From Zancudomyces culisetae (lineage: Eukaryota; Kickxellomycota; Harpellomycetes; Harpellales; Legeriomycetaceae), in assembly GCA_001969505.1 (NCBI GenBank), contig LSSK01000094.1, forward strand, positions 40,433 to 104,432: a DNA stretch of 64,000 bases, in the 5' to 3' direction. Every line of letters starts with the position of its first letter. Position 1 is the stretch's first letter. The notes beneath the pieces were generated by a model. It saw only the letters and a list, made by a program, of their open reading frames with translations, had not been told where the DNA came from and made no database searches. Of the stretch, positions 40,359-52,336 are shown piece after piece. The translations under genes were made by a program, and so were the position numbers.

Positions 40359-41402
40359 CTACCAAACTGCATTCATCGCTTTTAGAGACAGCTCGACACC
40401 CAAAAAGCAGGCGGCATTTGCTGGGAAGGCACGAATCAGTGCCGGACCAACACCTTTATATAACGACTTTGGTCCTTCATTTTTTATTAGATCCACAAAC
40501 ACATCCTTTATTCCAGAATACCTTCCTTGAGGCGCTGTTTGCACCCGTGACTTCAATACATCTGCAGGCTATATATTATTTTTTGTGTTTTACGTTATCT
40601 AACACATCATTTTTCACCGATACTCGTCTACAAAAACAACATTATTAATATTCAGCACAACACAAAGAAAAAATTAATACATGTCTGACAATCGTAATAG
40701 AATGTAGGTACTTACAATAGCTACTGTCCAACGAGCTATTCCAGCCAAACCACCAGCAACGATTACAGTCAAGGGATTGACTTTTTCCCTGGGTGTTCCC
40801 TCAGGGATCATTATCCGCTTCAATAACTCGTAACATGCAAAATATGTTGTGCTTCCTGGAATGTCTCTGAGAAGCGTGAGAGCAGATCCTGTATACAGTC
40901 CACGAATTCCACTTGCTTTATATACCGACACTACAGCATCTAAAGGCCCCTTATAGCTAACTCCACCTTGGCCAGAGACCTGCAACAAACATTTTATACG
41001 TTCCATAGGTGCCATTAACAGTGTTCCAGGTATTGCGGAAAATCCCCCAGCAAACAAAATCTGATTTGTAGTAAGAGACCCAGTTTTCTGACCCTGCAAA
41101 AGTTCCACTGCTAGTCTTTGTCCCATATTATATCCCAAGAAATTCAATGCAAATACAGGCGTGGCAGCCACAATTGGTGCGAGCATTCCTCTATACAACC
41201 CAAGTACACCATCTGCTTGTATTGTTCGTGACAAACAATCCCATGTGCCTCTATATAGTGACGAAGTTTGGATGCGAACCTTAACCAGGTCAAAGGGATA
41301 TCCGGCTGCTATTAAGCTCATTCCACCAAACCCTCCTGATAAAAAAGATTTGAGAGCAGAAGTTGGTACTGCCACTTTTTTTTCGGCTTTTAACGCTGAC
41401 AT
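40359..41402 (-). CDS. CRC1: Mitochondrial carnitine/acylcarnitine carrier, copy 1
   Basis: Two exons, 41402-40716 and 40568-40359, give 298 residues. The intron (GTAAGT...ATATAG, phase 0, 147 bp) lies exactly between WTVAI and PADVLKSR, as in the paralogue. Three mitochondrial-carrier repeats are visible with signatures [17 protein letters not shown] and PADVLKSR. Residues typical of acylcarnitine carriers include [20 protein letters not shown] and [17 protein letters not shown]. Role: inner-membrane exchange of carnitine and acylcarnitine, bringing acyl groups to the matrix. One difference from copy 2 is IARWTVAI where copy 2 and animal carriers have NWAVAI. Confidence 0.93.
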
Positions 41403-43048
41403 TGTTGATACATACCTCCACAGTACTATTCTTTACACCTTCTGTGCTAGGAGTGCAGTCCAATACTAAACCTGTGTTGTTCGGCAGTTATAGCACTGGG
41501 TCAAAACTAATACTTGAATTATACCCGCTTTATTTTTATTTAACTCTACACCTGTTGATCACTGTTGGTGGTCTTCTATATATTGATATTTAGTATGCTT
41601 TTGTAGAGTATTTGTCAAAAAATATTTTGATGCAATCAGTACTTTTTAAAGTAAAATGCAAATAAATCAACAATGATAATTAAAAAGCTAATCAAAATGG
41701 TTTGAGCCATTTAACTTGAAACAAAAAACAAAAACAAAAAACGTTGATACCTGAAATCATTAACGCAATTAAAATGGATGTAAACCCCCCAAGCATTTGG
41801 TTAGTGAAGCATCTTTTTTTGTTTTGCCTTTTGTTTTGCTGCTTAAAGTTATCAATTTTACTCTTTGTGCTGAATCAATTTTTTTTTAATTAAAGCAACT
41901 CAGGCTCTCAATCATTGTAATCTGGAGAGCTAGCAACATCACAACGCTTTACATATTTTTACCGTTGTCGGATATTATTTATACATTTAGACCATGTTGC
42001 GTTCAAAAAGTATTTTATCTTGTAACCTATGCAAAATACGGACGTCTCTGGGTCCTGTTTTGATGTTTTATGTTTCTTTAGTTTGTGCACCTTCGCGCCA
42101 ATTGCATTTCCAATACCTACTCAAACTTCAAAGTTTTAAAAACAATTTTAGTTGTAAATGCAATATGATCCGTAATAGTTGCGTTGATAGCAATTATCGA
42201 GATAAAGCCCCGAGGTTACACCATTTTTAGGCACATACAAATTATACGTAATCAGATATACAACCGAGTTGTATTGATATATGAATAAACAGTGGTGATT
42301 TAAACTACACAAAGCAGCTTTTATTAAATAATACCATTCACAACGAGTGTGATGTTTCCCAACTCGAGAATAGTGAATGTAAAAAGACTCATAAAGAATA
42401 TTTTCTTGCTTTAAACATTTTTCTGTGGTTGTTATTCACTAAAATATTGGGTAAATATGATGAAAAGTCAAATAGTACTCTTGATGCACAATCTAAATCA
42501 TATTTAGTGCTTATGATAAACAGAAAAGAAAAATGATAACGGCCGGAAATGGCATCTAAGTCACTACTTTACTATACCAAAAAAGAAAACGAGAGTTTTG
42601 TAGTCAATTCAAGTAACAGAACAGGGATACTTAAAAATTCTTAAAGTTTACAGAGAAAAAAGAGTTTAGACATACAAAGGAGACCATCAAGCAATATACT
42701 GTGCTACCCAGAGATACCTTACATACTAGAAGAGGTGAAATGGACTAGATTTGTATTTTTAGCTAGTGATCCAACCAGATATATCAGAAATATATACGCT
42801 TCTTGATCATGTTTTAAGTTGCTTTTGAAACTGTGCTCTTGATAAGCTTGAATAGAAATTCGAAGCATCGAAAAATCCTCGGTTATGTACATCAGAGCAG
42901 ATTTTATTAATAAGATGAAAACGATCCCCGATACAAGCATACAAAAAAGATCGATTTATAATTACCATACACATGCCGTATATGCTAAACATGAAAAGAA
43001 GAAAACGATACATCCCAATATTTTGGTAAGAAAAAAAAAGCAAGAAGT
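41403..43048. other. 1.6-kb spacer between the two carriers
   Basis: This is the upstream region of carrier 1 and the 3' region of carrier 2, both minus strand. It is AT-rich with no recognisable gene; frames at 41994-42230 and 42719-43100 look like chance. No tRNA-like fold was noticed. Confidence 0.45.
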
Positions 43049-44110
43049 CTACCAGATTGAATTCATTGCTCTTAGGGATAGTTCGACACCCAGGAAACAT
43101 GCGGCATTTGCTGGGAAAGCACGAAGCATTGCTGGCCCAATACCCTTGAACAGAGCCTTTGGTCCCTCGTTTCTCACCAAGTCTACAAACACATCTCTCA
43201 TTCCAGCATATTTACCTTGTGGAGCTGTCTGGAGCCGTGATTTCAGAACGTCTGGAGGCTATTTATGGAAGAAATTGGAATTGTCATTATGTCTGTCCTG
43301 TATTAACTTTTTTAAAAAAAGGGAAATAAAAAGAGAATGGGATGAAATATATGATGTGGCATCATTGAAATTAAATCCAAACTTGTCCTCGTACATACAA
43401 TAGTTATATAGATAGAAAAAACTTACAATAGCTACAGCCCAGTTGGCTACGCCAGCAAGACCACCAGCAACAACGATAGCTAATGTGCTAATCTTTTCCT
43501 TGGGCGTTCCCTCAGGAATAAGCGCCTTTTTGACAAGTTCGTAACATCCAAAGTATGCAACACTTCCTGGTACGTCTCTGAGAAGGGTAAGAACAGTTCC
43601 TGTATAAAAACCACGAAATCCTGCTGTTCGATAAATATACTTGGCGGCATCTGTGGGGCCCTTGTAGCTAACACCACCCTGTCCAGAAACCTGTAGCAAA
43701 CACTTTATGCGTTCCATTGGTGTCATCAGTATTGTGGTGGGTACTGCAGAAAATCCTCCAGCAAACAGAATCTGACCAGTGGTAAGTGTCGAATTCTCAC
43801 CGTTTCCTGAAAATTTCACAGCTATCTTCTGGCCAAGATTATATCCCCAAAAGCATAGCGCGAATACTGGAGTGGCGCCAGCAAGTGGAGCAAACATTCC
43901 CCTGTATAAGCCGAGTACACCATCAGCCTTTATTGTTCGTGTGAGACACTCAAGTGCACTTTTATATTCTGAAGAGGTTTGCATACGAACCTTGGCCAAA
44001 TCGAAGGGGTATCCTGCTGCAACCAGACTCATACCACCGAATCCTCCAGACAGGAATGATTTCAGGGCAGAGGTCTCTACAGCCTTCTTCTCGGTTTTTT
44101 GTGCCGACAT
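43049..44110 (-). CDS. CRC1: Mitochondrial carnitine/acylcarnitine carrier, copy 2
   Basis: Two exons, 44110-43427 and 43258-43049, give 297 residues. The second exon is 210 bases, the same as in copy 1, and the phase 0 intron (168 bp) sits at the identical place (ANWAVAI, then PPDVLKSR). Signatures [17 protein letters not shown] and PPDVLKSR mark the three carrier repeats, with [19 protein letters not shown] and [16 protein letters not shown] typical of acylcarnitine carriers. It keeps PPDVLKSR and NWAVAI and so looks closer to the ancestral type than copy 1. The frame runs on into the intron without a stop for 55 residues, so a retained intron would still be translatable. Confidence 0.94.
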
Positions 44111-44265
44111 TCTTATCTATGAGATTGATTTGTTTTGATGTGTGAAACTATGCTACAAAAGAAATTTGAATCTAAAGGCTTTGTTATTGCGCTTTTATAC
44201 ACTGGATATTACTGAGAAATCCTGGAATATTTGAAGCTGGAGCGTTTTTGGGCATCACTGTTCTT

Positions 44266-44335
44266 TTATTTTCATTTTCATTTTCATTTTTGCTTTTGCT
44301 TTTGGTTTTGGTTTTGGATTTGCTTTTATTTTGAA
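44266..44335. repeat. T-rich hexamer repeats (TTTTCA/TTTTGC/TTTTGG)
   Basis: Successive short runs of TTTTCA, TTTTGC and TTTTGG hexamers. On the minus strand they make a 61-residue frame of alternating Lys-Ser/Lys-Thr and Asn-Glu, which I attribute to the repeat and not to a gene. Confidence 0.8.
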
Positions 44336-44396
44336 TTTTATTTTTACCAAATAGCTTTGGTTTATCCAATGCTTGGAAATTGATAGTTCTTGTTCC

Positions 44397-44773
44397 ATGC
44401 CCCTAAACGATTGGAATCGGTATGCGCAATTTAAAAGCTGCAGCTTGTTACCTAATTCAGAAAGTCATTCACTTTGAAAATGGCGAAACTATTCGTATCT
44501 CAAATGATAAAACCAGAACCTCTTGCGCGGAGGCCAACTATCTTTATCAAATAATTTTTTTACAGAAAAAATCAATTGGACCGATTGCGACTTTGGTTGA
44601 GGATGACCCCTTTTATTCGTTTGATAGTAGAATATGCTAGTTACAAAATGTCTATGAAAGTTGAAAAAAGAGGAGGAGGGGGAGGGGAAGAATTATTTCA
44701 TAATCTCACAAATGGGCTACGAGTTTTTGTGAAAACAAAAAACAGAGATATTGTTTTATTTGAAATGGCATAG
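44397..44773 (+). CDS. Possible two-exon gene for a 76-residue basic protein
   Basis: Exon 1 44397-44419 and exon 2 44566-44773 join in phase (MPLNDWNR, then KNQLDRLRLWLRMTPFIRL). The donor is GTATGC and the acceptor a strong pyrimidine tract with TTACAG. The product is basic, with a short Gly5 run encoded by GGAGGAGGGGGAGGGG. I do not recognise a family. The intron itself contains a 72-residue open frame from ATG 44422 (to 44640), so an unspliced reading is an alternative. The evidence is splice signals and phase only. Confidence 0.3.
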
Positions 44774-45230
44774 TGTTTTTATCTTTTTCCAAATATCAAC
44801 AAAGGGTTATTTGGATTTGGTGGATACGTAAAACAGCTTTATTTCTTTTCAGCATGTGAAAATTAAATTTACGATTTTAGAAAACATAATGAGGAAAAAT
44901 GGGCAATCGAATATATCAACATTGGGATGCAAACGTACAAATATCTACAAAGTAGTCATATTGGCTGATCTATTCTAGTTTTGTTGGTACATTTGTAATT
45001 TTCTGGATGGAGTAAATATGTTTATAGTAACCCCCAGTATATAGCAACACACTGCTTTTCGGGGGCTCATACAAAGTGACAGATATCGCGTAACTATATA
45101 GCTACGGTTGCACAATATTTTTTAACCAAAAAGGATGATTTCTCTTTTATTTTACTGCCTAAGAGTTTTGTTATAAACATCCAGCATAAATGTACAGAAA
45201 AGGGGGTGATAATGAAAAAGAGGGTGCTGG
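44774..45230. other. Spacer before ORC4 3' end
   Basis: AT-rich with no recognised gene or RNA. AATAAA-like signals on both strands fit 3' ends. Confidence 0.4.
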
Positions 45231-47639
45231 CTATTCAGCAAACCACCGTCTTATGGGTGCTGATAGATCAGCTCTCTTTTTTGCGGCGGCAGATAGGGTC
45301 CCTGTGTCAATCAAAAGCCTCATCATTTGAAATTCTCTCATTTCAAACGTGGAATCGAAGGATTTTTTTGTCACAGATGAGCGTGATCCGGCGTAAGACT
45401 TTCCACCAGTAAAACACATAAGCTCAGCCTGGATTAGCTGTTCAAATGCCTTCAAAGCAACTGATTTTTTACATATTTTCAATGATCCACCCGATGTGGA
45501 TGATGAGGTAAAATACTTGTTAATAAGGTTTTTATACTCATTATATATCATTTCAAAGTTGAAACATTGATAACCCGTGTTCGTGAGTGATACCATTGCT
45601 ATGAGAAGATGAAATTCTAGCAGAGAAACACCTAGTGTAGTTTTTTAGTTCAAATTTTTGACGTAAATGGAGGTATTTTGAGAGTTGCGACTTTGAACAA
45701 TCTTGGTAGACATTACCATATTTTCAAACCTGGGTGTTTAAGAAAATGTGGAGGTAAGAATAATAAATAAGTAGTAGGGCAAAGGGTGGAATATTGCAGC
45801 TAAATATTAAATAAATACCTTTTAAAATGTTTGATTTCGAATCTTCACTAAATATGGTTGCATATTTCTCAAGTATCTGGAGTGAAGGGAAAGGTGATTC
45901 AACATTCAGTTCAATTATGGCACCAGACTAAAGTTTTAGGTTTAACCAGATTAGCAACGCTGTGAAAATGAATCAATCGTTTCAACAAGATTGTAAAATG
46001 AAAATATCGCGAACTTACCAATATTCGATACAGCAAGCGTATATCTTTGTTATACTCAAATATCGAGGTAATTACTTCAGAAAATTTTGAGTTATATATC
46101 AGAGTCTATAATTGAAAATAATTGCTAGTGAAATAAGCATACTTGTACAGTGGGTATCACAAAGTGTTTAAGTAAGCGAATAACCAATACACATCATTAC
46201 CTTACAGGAGTCGTTAAATTTCTTTGCAAACTCGGATGAAACGCTTGCAGCCGCCGGAATACAAAGCGACTTTAATGTAAGTTCCAAAAATTGCTCGATT
46301 GATGAAAGCAATGGGACTAGAATCTGACGATGTGAAAACCTCGATTTAACACGTTTCTCAAGCATATCCATCACGTTCTACTTGGGTTACGATTTAATCG
46401 TGAACTCATGTTTCAGAAATAAAATGAACCAAACGGAATGAAGCTAAACATTCATAGATAGTATAGCGAACGGCAAAGATACATGCTATAAAAAAAACCA
46501 GCATCACTTACCATTCTGCGAGTTAGACCAACTACTGCAATAGGCGCTTGTCGGCTCTGGGCAATGTCAAACAGCGTGTATAGAAGTAGCTGTCTCGGCT
46601 GCATTGCAAAAATCTCAAAATCCTCTAGAATAAATATCACTGGCGTAGAGCCTCTGTCCCCACTTTGAAAAAGCTCTACTATTAACGTCATCCATTCTGC
46701 TGCAGATTTCTATATCAATTTTATCAGGTAATCACTAAAATGAGCATCAAGTTTCTCTAGTAGAATTCATAGCTTGTTTGAGTATGTGAGTATATTGTAT
46801 TTTGACTAAAGGCTTCAAAGAAAATTAGATTATAAAGAATTACATTGGCAACTTCATCTACACCAATTCCATGACATAGTTGTAAGGCAATGCTTTTAAG
46901 TGCAAGTCTATCATTATAATTTATGCTTCCAGACAGCTTTATGGTTATGAACCTTTTTTCACTATCGCCAATTTTGCCATTGTGGCCGTTGTACTGAGCC
47001 TCCAGACTATTTAGCGCCTTGGAGACCAGCTATTTTATATTTAGTAACAGAAACGTGTTTATACAATGCAAGTGTTAATTCGAAAAAGCTCACAGATCTA
47101 CAAATACAGGTAAATACATCAACGTTTGACTGAGCACACCAGCTGTACGCAGAAAGCTGACACTGTAAACTATAAGTCAAAATAAAAGGCAAAGCTTACT
47201 GTAGACTTTCCCGCACTCCGTGGCCCTACGAGCAACAAGGAATTGCTTTCTCCGGTCGTGATCGTTTTTTCAAGTGTATTATACAGGTTGCTATTTGTTA
47301 TCATTTGTATGACTTTTGTAGATGCGAACACTAATCCAGAGACTTTTTAAACATGTCCTTTTAAATGCATATAATAACATCGATGGTGTATAAGTATTAG
47401 TAAAAAAAATAAACTAAAATTTCGCAATTGCAAAAAATGAAGATTGGAGTACAGAAGCGATGAATAGCATAGACACTTTGTATTTAGGCATGTTTATTTA
47501 CTCACTTGAACTGTTTATCGAGCCCTACTAACTGTGGATCCTTTTCTTTGCCATATAGTCTTTCTAGAATTATATTTTTCACTCGCTCTATCTCCAAAAC
47601 TGTCTCTGTTTCAATCGAATTTCTTTTTCGTTTTGTCAT
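45231..47639 (-). CDS. ORC4: Origin recognition complex subunit 4 (Orc4)
   Basis: Eight exons, all joining in phase: 47639-47506, 47290-47200, 47029-46844, 46709-46512, 46377-46201, 46105-46019, 45927-45819 and 45631-45231, giving 460 residues. Order of features: ILERLYGKEKDPQLVGLDKQ, then GESNSLLLVGPRSAGKST (Walker A, residues 67-75), VIFILEDFEIFA (Walker B, about 161-172), LLYTLFDIAQSRQAPIAVVG, then sensor-type MDMLEKRVKSRFSHRQI. The winged-helix end carries FNFEMIYNEYKNLI, ALKAFEQLIQAELM and FQMMRLLID. Role: AAA+ subunit of the complex that marks replication origins and loads MCM. The Walker B acidic pair reads Glu-Asp where animal Orc4 has Asp-Glu. Intron lengths run from about 95 to 215 bp. 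Confidence 0.95.
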
Positions 47640-48655
47640 TTTTCAGTTAACATTTGCTGCCTTATGATTTTCAGTTAATTTGTATGTGTAATAACAAAAG
47701 CTTTTCTAATTTTTTTTTACTCTTCTTCACAATATATATTGTGTATAAGTACTTTTGTCAAGCGTTGTACAGTTGAATGGATATCAATTTTTCATTATTA
47801 ATGTATAGCATAATTGGTAGTTGTCAAGGTCAATATTTACATTATTGATTGAGCTTAGATGTAAACAAAATTATCCAATAAAACTCAATTTCCAATTTTG
47901 TTTGGTGTCCAAACGCTGATTCTCGGTTGCAGGCTAAAACTTTTACTTGGCTCTTTTTGTCAGCCTGAATCATCAGAGTAAGAATACTAATACCAACAGC
48001 TAGATTTCTGACCCTTATAATAGCAGCTATCTAGAAAGTTGTTTAGAATACAGGCTGGTACTGGGGGGTTATGAAAGCACACACTCTCGCATAAAAATAA
48101 ATAATAATAAAACTACGAAAAAAGCATATTACAGCCACTCCCTTTTATAGTTGATATAAAACAGGTTTGACTCTTTTTTTTAGACCTAATCTTAGATCGC
48201 AGTTATGTCCAGAGAAAAAGCGTAAGAGCCAAATTAAGTGCATACTTTTTTTCATTTTAGCTGCTATGCAATTATCTTTGTTTGAGGAAGTGGAAAAAAA
48301 GAATTTTCACATTAATTTAGTCCAACACATCAAAAAAAAATTTATGGTTTTTACTGGGCTCTACTTTTCCACTCCCCACAATTGCTTGTGCCAGTATCAC
48401 TATTTGGGTCTGCATTAGTACTAGGTTTGATATCATTTTATTCAGTGGAAAAATGGTTCGGTTTGCCATAGATTTTTGGTGCTATTTTCATTTTACGCTT
48501 TTTTTTACCACATTCTCTAAACATAATGATGTGCATCTAATTTTTAGGGTACTTAAAACGAGTATACAGTTTTGATTTAAAATTTCTGGAAATATATACT
48601 AATTTCTATTCTGCAAGCAGTCAGCAAGCCTTGGATAAAATACACCTTTGTAAAA
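47640..48655. other. Divergent spacer ORC4 / glycine cleavage H gene
   Basis: The upstream regions of both genes. No additional gene is supported; the 83-residue plus frame at 48167-48418 is low-information. AT-rich throughout. Confidence 0.45.
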
Positions 48656-49505
48656 ATGTCATTGAGAATTTTGTCAAGAAACTTCCTTCGTTCAAAGACA
48701 GTCCCCCTTACTGCCTTTAGATTCTACTCAGCAGGTATTTAGCCATTAATAGTTGTATTCGCCTGATTTTTGGTAGAGTATACCCGCTTGTTCCGTTTAT
48801 TTTTTTGTGCTGAATGGGTACATACTCTTGATGCTAGGATTTATATAATCTTTTTTCACTCTAAAATTTAATAGAAAAAAGGTACGCAGCCACCCACGAA
48901 TGGGTCCAGATTGAGAATGGAGTAGGAACTATTGGAATCTCAGAGCACGCAGCCCAGTCTCTTGGGGACGTGGTGTATGTCGAGGGTTCTGAGCCAGGAG
49001 AATCGATTGAAGCTGGTGGTAGGTTTACCTGTACTTTTTTTGCATGTACCTCATATTCGTTTTGTTTAGTTTGGTTTTTTTATTTGCACGCTGATTCATT
49101 TAACAATTTCCGCTTTGCCAAACAAAGAACTGATGATTAAGCAAATTAATAACAGCGGTGAATATCAAATAATATAGAGCCATGTGGTACAGTGGAGAGT
49201 GTAAAGGCCGCTAGTGACATAATTGCTCCCATAAGCGGTGAAGTACTTTCAGTAAACTCCGACGTGACCGCAAAGCCAAATCTTATTAACAAGAGTCCTG
49301 AAGGACAAGGTATGATACTCCTCCCCCTCTTTTTTTAATCAAAAATCATTATATTTGCTCAACGTTTTATATATTAATATCAACATTTCTACATAATTTA
49401 GGTTGGGTATTGAAGGTGCAAATATCTGCTGAGGCTGAAGAGGAATTCAAAAACCTGATGGATCTGGAAACCTACAAGTCCAAGCTTGAAGATCTGGACC
49501 ACTAG
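48656..49505 (+). CDS. GCV3: Glycine cleavage system H protein
   Basis: Four exons, 48656-48734, 48875-49018, 49178-49309 and 49402-49505, all internal junctions in phase 1, give 152 residues. Residues 1-26 (MSLRILSRNFLRSKT...RFYSA) are a mitochondrial presequence, and the first intron lies just where it ends. KRYAATHEWVQIENGVGTI then GISEHAAQSLGDVVYVE is the H-protein core. The lipoyl-lysine lies in GTVESVKAASD (Lys84). The C terminus GWVLKVQIS...LMDLETYKSKLED is standard. Role: carries the aminomethyl group on lipoate between P and T proteins, and in yeasts also supports lipoylation of other enzymes. No other glycine-cleavage gene is nearby. Confidence 0.97.
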
Positions 49506-49824
49506 TTGGGTTCTATTAGCACAAACTTTTGTTTTTTTTTACTAAACAACGTAATTATATGCATGCTGCCGATTTTTATTTTTTGAACTTCGTTCTTTCC
49601 ATAAATAGGTATATATGCTGTTTATTAATCTATTCATTAAAGTCTTTGTCACAAGAGTATGTCGATAAATCAGTCAGAATATACTTATATACAGCAAGAA
49701 GTGGATATATGAAGTTTCGGGTTTCACTCCTAAATTGCAGCAAAAGTGCTCTACAAACTACACATACATTTGAGTGGATACTAAATTATTTTAGACTCTT
49801 ATGCTCGATCAAAGTGGTATAGGC
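49506..49824. other. Convergent 3' spacer GCV3 / AOS1
   Basis: AT-rich 3' regions of both genes. The plus frame at 49529-49822 has no family features. Confidence 0.45.
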
Positions 49825-51565
49825 TCATTTTAGACTAACCACCAACATTTCTGGCTCAAGAGCATCTAAGACTATCCAGTTTGAGATCGGACGTGACTTT
49901 CCTGATATGATTTTTATGATTTCTTGGGCTAGAATTCCACCAAGAACGAATTCTGCTGGAGGAAAGCGTATTTGGATGTTTGGTATACAGGACCTACGTA
50001 TACGTGTACACATCTCAAGTAAAATTTTTGCTATGTACGAGGGCTTTAACAACAGAAAAAAAAGCACCGAATAAGCTCATCTGCTCGTCAAGTGGTAAAT
50101 TTATCACGTTAAATACTTTTTACTAATATAGGTCGCTTTACCTCAACATATTTTCGGGAATAAATGATGCGGCGATCTCGTGGTGTTCCAGTAAACTATC
50201 AACATTGGATAAAAGCATCTCGACGTCGTCCTCACTAAGCTCTTTCGCATACTCTACACCTGATTTCAATAAGCCTATTAAACAGAAATACTCAGTTAGT
50301 ATACAATTGCGCCGTAAGCATATCCTGATATTCCAACAGGTATCGCTACACCAAAGATAATAAAAAGCAAATTGAATGTTTTGTTTCTAGATGTACCTAG
50401 TATAATGAAGTATGCTGGAAGGATAACGCTTTTCATCCTTTTAAGTGTCACAGATTTGATTTTCTTTTTGAGAGATACATCCAATGGAACATAGTTTTCA
50501 CAGCATTCTTCGATTACTCTTATCTCCTCATCCGGATTGTTTGGATTTTTACGAGTTATATCTATATAGCGCGCGCAATAGCAAAAAATGCAAGTAAAAA
50601 TAGAAAGATCAATCGAAACACAGAAGTATGTACGATGTATACATATGACATAGTTAACATCTTACAACTTATATTCATGATCCAGCAAGTCTGCAAATAC
50701 ATATCCATACATTCCATATAACCCTGCGCACATATATTTGACACCCGCTTTTCTACATTCAGCATTTAGGATTTCCTACGTATTTATTCGTGCGTTTGTT
50801 ATACCAAAAATTGAACTAGAAACTAGAGAGTAGAAAACAAGTCTTTATACGTGATTTTTGCTGTTTTTAAAAGCTATTTAAAAAATGATTCGTACCATTT
50901 TATTGATATCCGCATTACAAAACAAGACCAAGTCGAAGTTTTTAAAATAAGTTGCATCAAATTCGTGTCTAGCTTCATGAGTTAGTTTAACGGACGGGTT
51001 GAACTGCTTGAGTTCCTTTAAGATTGATTCGTCTTTCTATTATTACATTTTTGGGTTTTATCGCTGCTAACACCGTTATTGTCATTCTTATTAATTTTAA
51101 ATTTAACAAATCTTTTGAATTGAATTTAATTTTCAATATTTAAGAATGAAAATCCAAAAAAAGGTATTATATCAGATAAATAGTTAACAAAACGTACTCG
51201 CATGTTCAAATGAGAATCGTTCAAAATATACAAAGATTCCAAGTCAGCTTCACTAACAATATCCTCATCTATTACTTTAATTTCTCCGATTCCTCCTAAT
51301 ACCAGATTTTTCAGAGTTTCCAAAACAAATCCTGAAACACCGATTGCAAGTACTGATGCACTCGATAACCTAATAAATCACACAAACATTCACTCATAAC
51401 GGAAACGCCATCGTAGTAACTATACTAAAAGCATTTATGACCTGTATGACAGTATAATAATCGAGAATGACAGCGGTAAAAATCTTACCTTTGTTGGCCC
51501 TCTAATCCCCAGACTCTAATTTGTCTGTCATATCTGCTTATATCCTCAGTACTCACTCTCTCCAT
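49825..51565 (-). CDS. AOS1: SUMO-activating enzyme subunit 1 (Aos1)
   Basis: Seven exons: 51565-51489, 51369-51198, 51036-50896, 50775-50666, then a fifth ending at 50397, 50274-50142 and 49993-49825. The start RYDRQIRVWGLEGQQR is the conserved E1-family N terminus. LSSASVLAIGVSGFVLETLK and LVLGGIGEIKVIDEDIV form the Rossmann core, with the GxGxxG region relaxed, as usual in Aos1. KYMCAGLYGMYGYVFADL and the C-terminal EFVLGGILAQEIIKIISG are typical. Role: partner of Uba2 in activating SUMO; it lacks the catalytic cysteine domain, as expected. Exon 5 is uncertain. The well-placed TATATAG acceptor (start 50561) puts an in-frame stop or a one-base shift after exon 4, while AAG at 50519 (start 50518) closes the frame and gives 307 residues. 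About 346 residues is usual. Confidence 0.85.
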
Positions 51566-52336
51566 CTGCTTGAATTAGTTGTTTTTTTGTGCTTTGTGAT
51601 ATCTTGTGAACTGCTTTTTTTAAAAATTAAATGCTTAATAATTTATTCTCGTTTTCTAATTGCACAATCACAAAATTTCGCGCTGATGTAAACATTGCTG
51701 TGTTCGTTGTTTGCTATAGATTAAGCCAATGGTTTGATTTAGTTTGGATACTTGGTAATTCGATCCGAAAATCCTTGACCCCTCTAATTTTCACAAATAA
51801 AAACATGCCAATAGGCAAAAGCTATGCGGGTTCAAGTAACGAGTTCACCAAACCCGGGAAACTCCATTCAAATTTAAATAGTGTTTTTGAGTACTCAAAT
51901 CACTCTTCTTAAGCTGTGAGCTAGTGAAATCATATATCGGTAATATTTCAAGGTATCCACTGCATTTTGCGATTAATTTGTGGTTACTTTTAGCAAGCGA
52001 AAGCGCGTTTACAAACTAAAATTTCAGGAGTACCATTTGCCTGTGTGCAATAACAGCATTCAACTCATAGCCACAATAACGGTGAACCTGACCATAATGT
52101 GTTGCTATGGTTGGTGAGTTATTGAACTAAAGATGGGCTTGTGTTTTAGTGGGTAGCTTTGTTTGTACAAGGCCATTACAGCGACCCATTTGTCTGAATT
52201 TTTATTTAAAAAATTATGAAAAATACCCTTTATGACTAGCTTTAGCGATATCAAAATATCACTTTATCCTATACGTTTGGTGTACCCATTTACAATAAAA
52301 ATCAATCAAAATCCACAGAAAAAAGTATAAAAAAAA
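51566..52336. other. Divergent spacer AOS1 / aminotransferase
   Basis: The upstream regions of both genes. The 93-residue plus frame at 51631-51912 has no family features. Nothing else is seen. Confidence 0.45.

Noticed and set aside
44184-44369. 61-residue minus frame with Lys-Ser and Asn-Glu repeats
   Set aside because: Explained by T-rich hexamer microsatellites.
44422-44640. 72-residue plus frame with a faint resemblance to histone-fold (CENP-S) or roadblock proteins
   Set aside because: The resemblance is loose, mutually inconsistent between the two families, and the frame sits inside a well-formed intron.
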